Of a DNA stretch of 28,194 nucleotides, positions 1 to 7,634 are shown piece by piece. Under the pieces are notes generated by a model. It did no database searches. It had not been told where the DNA came from and saw nothing but the letters and a program-made list of their open reading frames with translations. The position numbers and the translations under genes were made by a program. This stretch comes from Puniceicoccales bacterium (GTDB lineage Bacteria > Verrucomicrobiota > Verrucomicrobiia > Opitutales > UBA9783), in the NCBI GenBank assembly GCA_031260015.1, contig JAIRKR010000066.1, positions 1 to 28,194 on the forward strand, in the 5' to 3' direction. The stretch's first letter is position 1. Every line of letters starts with the position of its first letter.

Positions 1-677
1 ACAATTTTTAGCTGTTGTGCTTGATGCATATCGATGGTTTTTACTTTCAAAAATTGTCTGCGGGCAACGTGAAAAGTGGGTATGGTTGAAGCGTAGTCCG
101 TCCAGCAAATAGCGTCGGGAGTCCACCTTAGAATACGTTGGATCGTTTCGGCACAGCTGCAGTCTTTAATGGATTCGTAAGGGAAAAAGAAATCAAAGCC
201 TTCGATAGATCCGATTTGAAAAGGAGCCGAATGTTGTATTGCGTAGGTTAGTATTTGCGTGAGACAGTCCTTAGCGTTTACGTATTGGCCCGTATCCGAC
301 TGCCCGAGTATGCATGCGCCGCGTTCAAAAAGAATAACTTTTGAGGGTTCTTCCGCAGCGCTTTGTACGTATTGCCATTTTTGTTGGTAAACAAGGTGTT
401 CGAGATACCACCAAATGCCTGAAATTTCGTACACATTTTCTTCCGAAGTAGACGTATAGATGCATGGAACTTGCGTAATGCGTCCTTGAAACCAACGTTT
501 GTTGTCCTTGTAGATTTCGAGCACTTGATCGGCTTCAAAAGAATTTTCTCCAGCCTCAAGTGTTTGTTTAAATCTTACCACGTCGCTACCTTGATTGGCG
601 GTACGCCGTACGACACCGTAAATGCCCCAGTCTGCTAAAGATTTTTGAGTACCCTTGTGGGAAAGTTGCCAAGCCAT
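1..677 (-). CDS. Phage tail hub-like protein, N-terminal part (runs off left edge)
   Basis: An uninterrupted minus-strand frame starts at ATG 675-677 and continues past base 1, giving at least 225 residues (MAWQLSHKGTQKSL...). The start lies 1 nt after the stop of the preceding coiled-coil gene, as expected in a packed late operon. The N-terminal part has a beta-rich pattern with a VLEIYKDNKRWFQGRIT stretch and an aromatic WWYLEHLVYQQKW segment. These resemble phage late-control D / baseplate-hub type proteins, which form the end of the tail tube and carry the cell-puncturing device. I know this only as a general resemblance, without a recognised catalytic motif. The position after capsid, connector and tail genes supports a tail role. 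The family is likely but not certain, because the C-terminal domains lie outside the window. Confidence 0.6.
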   Translation of the reverse strand, partial: MAWQLSHKGTQKSLADWGIYGVVRRTANQGSDVVRFKQTLEAGENSFEADQVLEIYKDNKRWFQGRITQVPCIYTSTSEENVYEISGIWWYLEHLVYQQKWQYVQSAAEEPSKVILFERGACILGQSDTGQYVNAKDCLTQILTYAIQHSAPFQIGSIEGFDFFFPYESIKDCSCAETIQRILRWTPDAICWTDYASTIPTFHVARRQFLKVKTIDMHQAQQLKI

Positions 678-678
678 A

Positions 679-831
679 TTAATTTCTTAAGTTGTGGAGT
701 TGTTCTTTGAGTTCGCGCAACGCATTTTCTACGTTTTCAATGTGCGCTTGTTGCTCCCTAAGAGCTTCTTCCAATGCGACAATGGAAGGGATATCCGATC
801 CACTGTAAAAGTTAGGTTTAGATTTTTGCAC
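679..831 (-). CDS. Small coiled-coil phage protein (50 aa, GTG start)
   Basis: The frame is open from an ATG at 912, but that start would overlap the upstream gene by 95 nt and has no ribosome binding site. A GTG at 829-831 has a strong GGGAGG site (plus-strand 840-845) eight bases upstream and overlaps the previous gene by only 14 nt, so I choose GTG. The product is about 50 residues (VQKSKPNFYSGSD...). From residue 14 on it is a predicted amphipathic helix rich in E, L, Q and R (ALEEALREQQ, ALRELKEQL), suited to a coiled coil. It sits between a tail protein and the hub-like protein. The function is unknown. It might be a structural plug, a trimerising stem or a very short spacer protein. 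Confidence 0.62.
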   Translation of the reverse strand: MQKSKPNFYSGSDIPSIVALEEALREQQAHIENVENALRELKEQLHNLRN

Positions 832-1216
832 TGAGTATTCCTCCCAAGATTGTGTAGGTGGTGTATGAAGCGTTTCCGAGATAATGTATTTCGATGTTTT
901 CAAGACTTGCATGTTCCAACCGGTAGCATTGCTGTTCTTTATCTTCCAATTCGATTAGAAGTATTCCGTCGGCTTGCACTAGTTGAGAAGCGTGTACGAG
1001 TGCATGACATTCGGCTTCTTTTTGCGACCGATGTTTGCGCCCCACTTCGAAGATAATTTGAATTTGCAAATTTCCTCGATTTAACGTTTGGACGGATTGG
1101 GCCCGAATTCTCTGCACAATTTGTATGTGCCGTTTCCCCTGAATGTGAAAATGCGTTGGATTTTCATTTACTTCCTTGCCTCCGGCAAGTACTTGCTCGT
1201 TAAGCGTGATTTTCAT
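818..1216 (-). CDS. Phage tail protein, unassigned (132 aa)
   Basis: The minus-strand frame begins with an ATG inside the TGA of the preceding gene (ATGA overlap at 1213-1216), a sign of translational coupling. The 132-residue product is soluble and beta-strand rich, with no transmembrane segment. A central stretch contains NLQIQIIFEVGRKH, followed by a helix with AECHALVHASQL, and the C-terminus reads YTILGGILSAKI. This pattern resembles small tail-tube or distal-tail type proteins of siphophage-like elements, but I recognise no named family. The position between a tail terminator-like gene and the hub-like gene supports a tail component. It could be the tube protein itself or a distal adaptor. 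Confidence 0.6.
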   Translation of the reverse strand: MKITLNEQVLAGGKEVNENPTHFHIQGKRHIQIVQRIRAQSVQTLNRGNLQIQIIFEVGRKHRSQKEAECHALVHASQLVQADGILLIELEDKEQQCYRLEHASLENIEIHYLGNASYTTYTILGGILSAKI

Positions 1217-1665
1217 GCGAAGGACAGATTGAATTTAGATGAAGTAAAATTCATTTGAATGGCTTGCCAAAGTGTCTGATTCGTTAGATCTTTCCATGGA
1301 TTTTGATAATTGAGTTCAAAGCAAACTTCCCACGAAGGCGTTATGAGAGGCCGATGGGATAGCGCATAACTAATTTGTTCGGTTTGCTCGTACGCAGAAA
1401 TATCGTCCGTCCACGTGTATTTTTTAATCAGTGTTAGCTGTAGGGCAATTTTGTTCCAGAAAAGTCCGGAAATGTCTGCAGCCGATTGGATGGGTATTGG
1501 GTAGGATACCTGCAGCTGCGTGGGTTGAATTTGGTTGTAATGGTTCAATTGTAAGTTTTCTATCGAGCTGAGTCCGCAAGGAATTATATCGATATTTTGT
1601 AGATCTTCGTTGTCCCTTAGGAACTTAACGATGGTATTTTGAATGTCTCGTAAGACGGGTTTCAT
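1213..1665 (-). CDS. Tail terminator / gp37-like head-tail joining protein
   Basis: This 150-residue protein (MKPVLRDIQNTIVKFLRDN...) follows the connector gene in transcription order, 51 nt downstream. It begins with an amphipathic helix, then alternates beta strands, and includes a conserved-looking IPCGLSSIE turn. In Mu-like and siphophage late operons the slot after the gp36-type connector is usually taken by a gp37 or tail-terminator protein that caps the tube and docks it to the head. The size and the position fit that role. No diagnostic motif is visible, so the assignment rests on synteny and fold style. Its TGA stop overlaps the start of the next gene by four bases. Confidence 0.55.
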   Translation of the reverse strand: MKPVLRDIQNTIVKFLRDNEDLQNIDIIPCGLSSIENLQLNHYNQIQPTQLQVSYPIPIQSAADISGLFWNKIALQLTLIKKYTWTDDISAYEQTEQISYALSHRPLITPSWEVCFELNYQNPWKDLTNQTLWQAIQMNFTSSKFNLSFA

Positions 1666-1716
1666 GGTGGAGAAATGATGCGTTGAAGGTGATTGTTTTC
1701 GTCATATACTGATCGT

Positions 1717-2142
1717 TTAAAATCCTTGTAAAGTTTTTGTGTTGGCGTCGTGTGGACGATGCCGTACCGCTTCAATCCGAGAGGGTCGTTTTGCATCGTT
1801 GCACTCGTTTTGCCAGATTTCTTGCAAGTTTAATAGGGATTGGCGTGCGTTATCCGCATTGCGAATTTGATCATTTGAAAGTTGTATTTCGGGTAAACGT
1901 GCTTGCAAAACTTCGATGATAAGGGTACAGGCAATACTTTTGCAGACGTCGGGTATCGATGCAGCCGATAAGGATGAAGGTAGCAGGGCGTTGGGAACAA
2001 AAGAACGTACGTAAGCGCAAATATCTACAATTAAATGATTGAGAGGATTGTTGGAAACTTGATGTTGCGTAAGTAAGGCCAATTGGTCTTTAGCCAGGTA
2101 ATCTTCCAGTGCATCTTCGGTGAGTAAGATCCAATTTAACAT
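1717..2142 (-). CDS. Head-tail connector, gp36/DUF1320-like
   Basis: The product is 141 residues (MLNWILLTEDALEDYLAKDQ...) and mostly alpha-helical. The opening W-I-x-L-T-x-D-x-L pattern followed by helices is typical of the Mu gp36-type and related adaptor proteins that sit under the portal. Helices around residues 35-50 and 62-85 (VCKSIACTLIIEVLQ) and a helical segment with NARQSLLNLQEIWQNE follow. It is the first gene after the major capsid gene, across a 170-nt gap. No ribosome binding site is evident before the ATG at 2142. The role is inferred from position and from helix content. The C-terminal tail from about residue 115 on is rich in R, H and D and probably disordered. Confidence 0.58.
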   Translation of the reverse strand: MLNWILLTEDALEDYLAKDQLALLTQHQVSNNPLNHLIVDICAYVRSFVPNALLPSSLSAASIPDVCKSIACTLIIEVLQARLPEIQLSNDQIRNADNARQSLLNLQEIWQNECNDAKRPSRIEAVRHRPHDANTKTLQGF

Positions 2143-2312
2143 AGGGGTAAGGTTTATCTAAGTTAGGATTTGTGTCGTTCGTTCAAGAGGGTTTGGACCT
2201 GAGTAGATTTTACGTATTCGTTTTATGTGCGCGGTTTATTTTTATTGAATGTCCATGCATTTTAACGAAATGTGTAAGTCTTTTTCAGATCCAAAATCTA
2301 TCTTCTACGGCG

Positions 2313-3215
2313 TTAGGATTGAATGTCGATTTGAGTAATGCCTTCCGAGGAAGTGACGGCAAGATTGCTGTAATGTTCTACCGTAATATCTGTGAATTTC
2401 GAATGTTCTTCCACGTAAACCCGAAATAAGGTGTCGCCTTCCGTAGGCGTGACAAAACGTTTGATGTGAGAAGGTTCATCCTTTAGCAAACCATTTTGAG
2501 TGAAGAAGGCGAAAATTTCGTTTCCTTGAATTTCGTCTCCTTGAATGCCCAAATTTTGCTTCTTCAGTAATTTAATTTCGTCCACCAACAGTTTTTCAGC
2601 CAATTTTTCCCTGGATAGTTCGGCAACAATGTATGCGCTTGCGTTATCTTGAGCACAGTAACAATCTTGGCGTTTGTACCAAGCGAGTTCACCCCATAGT
2701 ATTCGATTGGGATAAAAGCCGTGCGTGTGGGCCGATTGCAATAAACATTCGCGAATGTCTTTATCGGGGATGCTTTCCGCATTCCAAGTTTTTTCCGTAC
2801 GATTCGCATTTGCCTTAAGGGCGGCGATGGTCCGACGTAACTCATTGCGGTACAAGCGTTTCATAAGTAAGTGTACGTAGCGTTCTTGCCAATCCGCTCC
2901 CACAATGTCGTCGACATCGACGCGAATGGTGAGACCTTTGTTGAGGGTTTTGGCCTGGATCACTTGCCCGTAAAATTCGATACGTTTAAAGCTGCTTCCC
3001 TGAGCTCTCAAATCATCGTGTTCCGAGAAGAACATTTGATCCGTATCGGTTTGCTTGTACTCAAAGCGTCGAGAAACGGGTACTTTGGGTGCTATAAAGT
3101 TCAGAAGAACTTCAATGTTTTCGGCATCCTTCCAATCCCGTGTAAAGGCGGTGAGAGATTCCGAGTAGTGAGATGGATTGAATTGAGATTCTTGTGCGTG
3201 CGATAGGTGATTCAT
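2313..3215 (-). CDS. Phage major capsid protein
   Basis: This 300-residue protein lies directly after the decoration protein gene, 5 nt from its stop. An AAGGAA ribosome binding site overlaps that stop. The sequence has features of phage major head proteins from Mu-like elements: LLNFIAPKVPVSRRFEYK near residues 38-55, a GLTIRVDVDDI strand, a long basic helix RLYRNELRRTIAALKANAN, then PDKDIR and a PNRILWGELAWYKR segment typical of the axial domain. There is no separate N-terminal prohead-protease delta domain, so scaffolding may come from the upstream I-type protein. I am confident of a capsid role from sequence and synteny. The exact Pfam family needs a profile search. Confidence 0.78.
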   Translation of the reverse strand: MNHLSHAQESQFNPSHYSESLTAFTRDWKDAENIEVLLNFIAPKVPVSRRFEYKQTDTDQMFFSEHDDLRAQGSSFKRIEFYGQVIQAKTLNKGLTIRVDVDDIVGADWQERYVHLLMKRLYRNELRRTIAALKANANRTEKTWNAESIPDKDIRECLLQSAHTHGFYPNRILWGELAWYKRQDCYCAQDNASAYIVAELSREKLAEKLLVDEIKLLKKQNLGIQGDEIQGNEIFAFFTQNGLLKDEPSHIKRFVTPTEGDTLFRVYVEEHSKFTDITVEHYSNLAVTSSEGITQIDIQS

Positions 3216-3220
3216 ACGAT

Positions 3221-3685
3221 TTATTCCTTGATTTCAATTTTGTAAGGGACGGTTGTGGAAACTTCAATGAGGTCGTCTTTTTGGCCATCCGTTAGTGCGA
3301 TGCCAATGCATATGTATTGGCCGGAGGTTGTGGGCATAGCTTTGACGTAGCCGTTGTCGTCCGAACACAGCAAACTCCCCGCTTTTACGGCATCTGAGGC
3401 TTGAATGTGAAGTGTATATTTATGGGTGCCAAGCAGATGAATACAAACGGGTAAGAGAGTACTTGTGCCCGGTTGGTAGGTGACGCCTATGGGGAGTTCA
3501 TCGTTGGGGCACAATTGAATGTGGTCGCTATCTTCCGTAAAGCGGATAAGCCGATGCGCTGGAAGATTATCCGCATTGGGGAATTTTGACAATGTGCCTT
3601 CGTGGGTCCCCAAAGCGCATTTTGTGTTTGAGAAAATGAAACGTAACCTTGTTTCATTGAGAGTTGTTTTATTGTTTGTTTTCAT
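3221..3685 (-). CDS. Capsid decoration (cement) protein, DUF2190-like
   Basis: The product is 154 residues. After a short N-terminal arm it contains LPAHRLIRF, IGVTYQPG, an ASDAVKAGSLLCSDDNGYV segment and the closing GQYICIGIALTDGQKDDLIEV. This is the usual beta-barrel pattern of DUF2190-type capsid cement proteins (initial value, position-dependent gain, then 'G.A...g..g..i.v'). Such proteins sit on the outside of the HK97-fold capsid and stabilise it. The place between the I-type protease and the major capsid gene is exactly where Mu-like and many siphophage operons carry decoration proteins. The ATG at 3685 has no clear ribosome binding site. A gap of 124 nt separates it from the protease gene. 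Confidence 0.72.
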   Translation of the reverse strand: MKTNNKTTLNETRLRFIFSNTKCALGTHEGTLSKFPNADNLPAHRLIRFTEDSDHIQLCPNDELPIGVTYQPGTSTLLPVCIHLLGTHKYTLHIQASDAVKAGSLLCSDDNGYVKAMPTTSGQYICIGIALTDGQKDDLIEVSTTVPYKIEIKE

Positions 3686-3809
3686 AAGATGTTTTGTGTG
3701 AAGTGAATTGAGAAGAGTGTTTTTCTATTTCTAATGCGCAGTCATTTTGCAAATATTTGCTCCAAAAATGTCTGCCCATACATTTGCTAAATTTCGGATT
3801 ACATTTGGG

Positions 3810-4445
3810 TTAAGAGACGTTAGGATTCATATCGGTTTGTTTTACGTGGTGCCAAGCCTCCGGATAACTTTCGCCCGTTTCCAACATGCGTTGTTGTATT
3901 CGCTTGGTAACATTTAGAATATTTTCTTTGTCGCAACGTAACTGATGCAATTGGGTAGTAATGCAGACGGTGGGCGTTGGAGTCGGTATAATGGCTTGGA
4001 CGGGCAGATTCGGTTGATTGGTGAGTCCAACGGATAGCAGACGAATGGGTGTGTACCCGCGATTGTTGAGCGGTTTCATGAGCCACCGTGGAGATAAGTA
4101 TCGATATTGTTGCCCTTGAATTATTTTTAAACCTGCCAACGTCCACTTAATGTTGACCCAAATGCCATCGCTGTTGATTTTAAGGCTTTTTACACGACCA
4201 TATTCGTTGGAATTCATGTGTTCGGGGAGGTGAGAAAAATTTGGGTCGTCGGGGTGTCCAATGTACACGGGAACGTATTTCCAGCCAAATCGGTGTAGCA
4301 GGGTTTTAAATTGTTGAGCCAACTGCAAAGCGGACGTCTTCGTAATAAATTGTTTTCCGTAGGGATGCTCGAAGATTCCGTAGCTTGCCAATTGAATCCA
4401 CTGAAGATCGGATGTGTGTTTAATTTTTATGGAAGGTGTCAGCAT
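3810..4445 (-). CDS. Mu I-type prohead protease, short form
   Basis: This 211-residue protein resembles the Mu gene I protease/scaffold family. Visible family features are a VPVYIGHPDDP block near residues 57-67, EYGRVKSLKI followed by GIWVNIKWT, a YRYLSPRW block near 113-120, and LLSVGLTNQPNLP near 138-150. The C-terminal RIQQRMLETGESYPEAW motif is common in this family in other prophages. The protein processes scaffold and head proteins during capsid maturation. Full Mu I is about 360 residues, so the glutamine-rich scaffold part is strongly reduced here. The gene follows the portal directly with a 12-nt gap. A Mu F-type minor head gene, which normally lies between portal and protease, is absent. 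Confidence 0.78.
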   Translation of the reverse strand: MLTPSIKIKHTSDLQWIQLASYGIFEHPYGKQFITKTSALQLAQQFKTLLHRFGWKYVPVYIGHPDDPNFSHLPEHMNSNEYGRVKSLKINSDGIWVNIKWTLAGLKIIQGQQYRYLSPRWLMKPLNNRGYTPIRLLSVGLTNQPNLPVQAIIPTPTPTVCITTQLHQLRCDKENILNVTKRIQQRMLETGESYPEAWHHVKQTDMNPNVS

Positions 4446-4457
4446 GGCGAAATTTTT

Positions 4458-5657
4458 TTATGGGTGTTGCAAGGTATCGTTTGAATTATAAGGGGGATTA
4501 AGGCCGAAATGTTCACGAATGTCGTTGATGCTTAGCGCTATGCCCATGTCCCAAAGTGTTTTGAAAATGGCCAAATCATTGTTTAAATTTTTATTGGGAG
4601 AAAATTTGAGCTGAAAGTATGCCTTGGGTTGTTCGGTCCCCACAAGGTATTTGAGAACATAGCGGTCTACTTGGTTATTGAGGGTATCCGAAATCATTTG
4701 CGCATCTTCTTCTTCCAGAAGCGTTTTTTCGTCCCACTGGACGGATGCGCCGGTACCGTTTTGCTGAGAAAAAGTTGTTAGGTCGGATCCACGCCACAAA
4801 GCCGCCATTGCACGGTCCATACGTTCCACTAATTTGGGATACGGCAACTCGCCTTTGCCTGAAATATCAATGGCTTGAATATCCGTTCCCGTCGACATTA
4901 GGGCGTGGAATTCGGCCCCAAAGTTTTTTACGGCTTCACGTGCAATTTCCCATTCGTTGGAGCCAGGGCGTGCATTGGTGACCCCTTTGACGCCGGGCAT
5001 TCCATTTCGTTCGCAGTAAATTAGCCAATCTCTCAGTGGCAAGTGCTTGAACAAGTAAGCGATGGAGCACGATTCCATGAGGCCGTCGCCGGTTGTCACA
5101 AGCCATTCGCCTGAGGATAATGGGATCTTTTTATCTTTATTCGCTTGTGCGAAGTGAAGGTGTCCGTCTTTATTTTCAAAAAACCAAAGTGGAACGAAGC
5201 GAAATTCGGCCGTTAAATATTTTTTTTGCTCTTGAAGCAAAGGTTTAAAAACAATTTCGTGAACGGCGTATCTTTTTCCAATGGCGTCCATCATTTGTTT
5301 AATGAGTAAAGAAAGTCCGCCGCGTTCATTTTCATCGTAGGCATTGATGCAGGTGGCGTTGTTGTAAAAGTTTTCTAGAATTTCTTTTTGCTGCGCTGCT
5401 TCTTCGGTGTTATCGATGGTTAGAATTTCCCAAGGGAGACGAGCAATTGCCTTTTTTCGCTTTGAAATGACACCTTGCAGCAGGTCATCTCTGCGTTCAA
5501 TGGCTTCCCAAATGAGTGCCGCTTGTTTTAGTTGGCCCGCATGAAAGGCGTCCAATACACGCGACAGCGATGCGGGTGTCAATGAATGTATGGGGTTCCA
5601 CGTTTGGCGAGCAATGCTATCCTGTCTAAATGAGGTGAGATAAGTGTTAATTTTCAT
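4458..5657 (-). CDS. Phage portal protein, DUF935 (Mu gp29-like)
   Basis: The frame is open from ATG 5768, but that start would overlap the terminase gene by more than 120 nt and adds an unrelated basic leader. ATG 5657 gives the family-like start MKINTYLTSFRQDSIARQTW and 399 residues, so I choose it. The sequence has the DUF935 layout: LTPASLSRVLDAFHAGQL, WEAIERRDDLLQGVISKRKKA, then LPWEI, GKRYAVHEIVF, a PLWFFEN segment, and NEWEIAREAVKNFG with ISGKGELPYPKL further on. Portals form the dodecameric ring through which DNA is packed. The start overlaps the terminase stop by about 11 nt, consistent with coupling in one transcript. The length is near the lower end for this family. Confidence 0.85.
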   Translation of the reverse strand: MKINTYLTSFRQDSIARQTWNPIHSLTPASLSRVLDAFHAGQLKQAALIWEAIERRDDLLQGVISKRKKAIARLPWEILTIDNTEEAAQQKEILENFYNNATCINAYDENERGGLSLLIKQMMDAIGKRYAVHEIVFKPLLQEQKKYLTAEFRFVPLWFFENKDGHLHFAQANKDKKIPLSSGEWLVTTGDGLMESCSIAYLFKHLPLRDWLIYCERNGMPGVKGVTNARPGSNEWEIAREAVKNFGAEFHALMSTGTDIQAIDISGKGELPYPKLVERMDRAMAALWRGSDLTTFSQQNGTGASVQWDEKTLLEEEDAQMISDTLNNQVDRYVLKYLVGTEQPKAYFQLKFSPNKNLNNDLAIFKTLWDMGIALSINDIREHFGLNPPYNSNDTLQHP

Positions 5658-6999
5658 AAATGAAGTGTTTGTGGGTTTGAAAAATTTCCGTGTTACAGGG
5701 GGTTGTTTGCATGTATTCCGCGGCCGATAGGGCCAGTGCAAAAGCCCAAAACCTATCCGCATGTCCATCGACCGTATGGTTGGCTACGAAGTGAGCTTGC
5801 GAGGATGTCCATTGTAGGTGTACGTTGAGAAAGTCGTTGATGAGCGCTGGGTCGTTTGGAATTTTGAGCCGATGTCGTTCGATGATCATTTTAAGGCCAT
5901 AGGCGAGTTTTTCTTTAATTTTTTGAGAGAAATGGATGCCCTTAATACGGTGCGTTCCCCAACGTTTTTGCGCACGTTCTACAAATTGGTACCCTATGCC
6001 CGTTTGATCAATGCAGGCGTGTTGGACATGGTAGTCTTTCAGGAGGTGATCCAGTAAAATTTCCTGCTGGTCAAAATGTGCATTTTTTAAGGTGCAAATT
6101 TTTCTGGTAAAGCATGTGTCTCCGATGGTTTCGATGACTACGAAAACACTTAGGTCATTCGATCTTGCAAGATCGACACCTAGAAAAGTAGAATAATGAT
6201 GGACTTTTTCCCAAGGTTCTGAAGAGGTGTAGAAACACGGTTCCAAATCGACAAATTTGATAAAGGCCGCATCATCATCCATGGGTGTACACATGTATTC
6301 TTGCCGAAATACGTTTTCGTGCACGCAGGCATTGCGTATGAAGTTGAAATAGGCGGATTCATCCATCGTCTGCCGTGGGTCATCCTTAGGGAGTTTCGAT
6401 TTTAGCTTTTGTAAAAACCCTTGTTCCAATGCGTCGGCTAAGGTGATGGTATGCAGGGAGATATTTTTTGGATTTCCGTTAAATTTAATATCCTGAAGCA
6501 GTTTGTTGAAAAAGTTATTGGCCCCTCGGTGAGTCGATATGATTTCTAAGTGGCCACCCCACGTGATCCCTGGGTAAGCGATGTTGTAAAGATGTTCCGG
6601 ATTGTCGTGAAGGGCAAATTCGTCTAGAATGCGTGTCCCACGTTTTCCGGCTTGTGCATTTGGGTTGGATGAGACAATTTGCAGCGTGCTTCCGTTGTGG
6701 AAGTGTAGCGCGTAAATACATTGTTTGCGTTTGTTGTCTAAAACGGGTTGACAAATTATGAGGTTGAGTACGTTGGCAAACTTTTTGCAGTCGTCGAGGA
6801 AAAGTTTTGCTTGCGTCAGATCGCGCGAGCAAATCCAGATGGATCGTTGGGGATAACGTAAACTTTCCCTTACGGCTCGATAGGCACTCGCCCACGATAA
6901 GCCTATTTGTCTTGATTTTTCCATAATCTTAATGCGAGCATTGTCCATTATCCAGCGCTTTTGATAAGGTAAGAAAAAAGTTTGCGGAGGGCGTAACAT
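5647..6999 (-). CDS. Terminase large subunit (Mu gp28-like)
   Basis: The product has 450 residues. The N-terminal ATPase domain starts with LPYQKRWIMDNA and has the Walker-A-like EKSRQIGLS (27-35) typical of Mu-type terminases. The Walker B is RILDEFA (123-129), followed by a coupling ISTHRGANN motif (154-162). The C-terminal RNase H-like nuclease domain begins with GVDLAR (274-279), whose Asp is a metal ligand. A second acidic site follows at CIDQTGIG (329-336). The enzyme packs DNA into proheads and cuts it. The start at ATG 6999 lies 3 nt after the stop of the small subunit gene. All catalytic motifs look intact, which argues against decay of this module. Confidence 0.9.
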   Translation of the reverse strand: MLRPPQTFFLPYQKRWIMDNARIKIMEKSRQIGLSWASAYRAVRESLRYPQRSIWICSRDLTQAKLFLDDCKKFANVLNLIICQPVLDNKRKQCIYALHFHNGSTLQIVSSNPNAQAGKRGTRILDEFALHDNPEHLYNIAYPGITWGGHLEIISTHRGANNFFNKLLQDIKFNGNPKNISLHTITLADALEQGFLQKLKSKLPKDDPRQTMDESAYFNFIRNACVHENVFRQEYMCTPMDDDAAFIKFVDLEPCFYTSSEPWEKVHHYSTFLGVDLARSNDLSVFVVIETIGDTCFTRKICTLKNAHFDQQEILLDHLLKDYHVQHACIDQTGIGYQFVERAQKRWGTHRIKGIHFSQKIKEKLAYGLKMIIERHRLKIPNDPALINDFLNVHLQWTSSQAHFVANHTVDGHADRFWAFALALSAAEYMQTTPCNTEIFQTHKHFIYEN

Positions 7000-7002
7000 G
7001 AC

Positions 7003-7347
7003 TTATAGGAGTTGCAATTGTTCTTCGATTTCCTTCAACGATTCTTCGGATAAAGCCCAACTAAGCGAATTGTTGTCGGCATTTGTTGAAGTCATTCCCA
7101 GAGAAAAATGATGCAAGTGTTGATAATTTTGCATGAGCTTGTGTAAAATGGTGGACAATTCCTTGATTTTTCCCCAATCGGGTTCATTGTCCTTGTGAAG
7201 GCATAGGTGATCGAATAAATGTTCCCAGAGTAATCCCATAGACTGTTCTGCAAGGGCCATTTGTTCCAATAGGGTGGTTGCTTGTTTGGCAAGTTTTATG
7301 CGATCGATGTGCTTTTTGAACGATGCGTTAGGTTTTGAATTTGTCAT
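7003..7347 (-). CDS. Terminase small subunit-like protein (gp27-like)
   Basis: This 114-residue, mainly helical protein begins with a basic stretch (KPNASFKKHIDRIKLAKQATTLLEQ) and contains a helix with WGKIKELSTILHKLMQNY. The C-terminal SLSWALSEESLKEIEEQLQLL is acidic. The gene directly precedes the large terminase gene, and its start overlaps the stop of the upstream winged-helix gene in an ATGA arrangement. In Mu-like phages the DUF3486/gp27 small terminase has this position. The sequence is not strongly diagnostic, so the assignment depends on synteny. It would bind phage DNA and hand it to the large subunit. Confidence 0.62.
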   Translation of the reverse strand: MTNSKPNASFKKHIDRIKLAKQATTLLEQMALAEQSMGLLWEHLFDHLCLHKDNEPDWGKIKELSTILHKLMQNYQHLHHFSLGMTSTNADNNSLSWALSEESLKEIEEQLQLL

Positions 7348-7601
7348 GAATTCGTTTCCAGGAAATCAATGCCTTTGCTGGCCAATTTGTAACGTCGGTG
7401 ATTGGGGCACAATTCGTTCGATATGCATTGAATAAATCCTTTATCGAGTAAATATTCTAATTCTTTTCGAATCGTTTCGTTGTGCGAAGGGAGTCCGGCA
7501 ATGCGTAATCCTTGCCAGAGTGTTTCGATGGGCAACGTAATTGGATAGGCGGCCTCTAGTTGAACGAGAAGTGCGCGGCGTACGGATTCTTGGGTATGCA
7601 T
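7344..7601 (-). CDS. Winged-helix protein, Mu gp26-like position
   Basis: The 85-residue product has a clear winged-helix look: a first helix (VRRALLVQLEAAYP), a second helix with IETLWQGLRIAG, a recognition-type helix HNETIRKELEYLLDKGFIQCI, and a beta wing RRYKLASKGIDFLE. Similar small proteins lie just upstream of the terminase genes in Mu-like elements and may act in DNA recognition or late gene control. The ATG at 7601 has no obvious ribosome binding site. The TGA stop overlaps the next start by four bases. The exact role is not known; a regulator or an extra terminase DNA-binding factor are both possible. Confidence 0.6.
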   Translation of the reverse strand: MHTQESVRRALLVQLEAAYPITLPIETLWQGLRIAGLPSHNETIRKELEYLLDKGFIQCISNELCPNHRRYKLASKGIDFLETNS

Positions 7602-7634
7602 GGCGAAGAAAAAGGAGCAATAAGGTTGTGTAGA

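Noticed and set aside
2871..3206. 111-residue plus-strand frame inside the capsid gene
   Set aside because: It is antisense to the major capsid gene, which has a family-like sequence and a ribosome site.
5658..5768. Longer start of the portal gene
   Set aside because: It would overlap the terminase gene by over 120 nt and adds a leader unlike portal proteins; ATG 5657 gives the family start.
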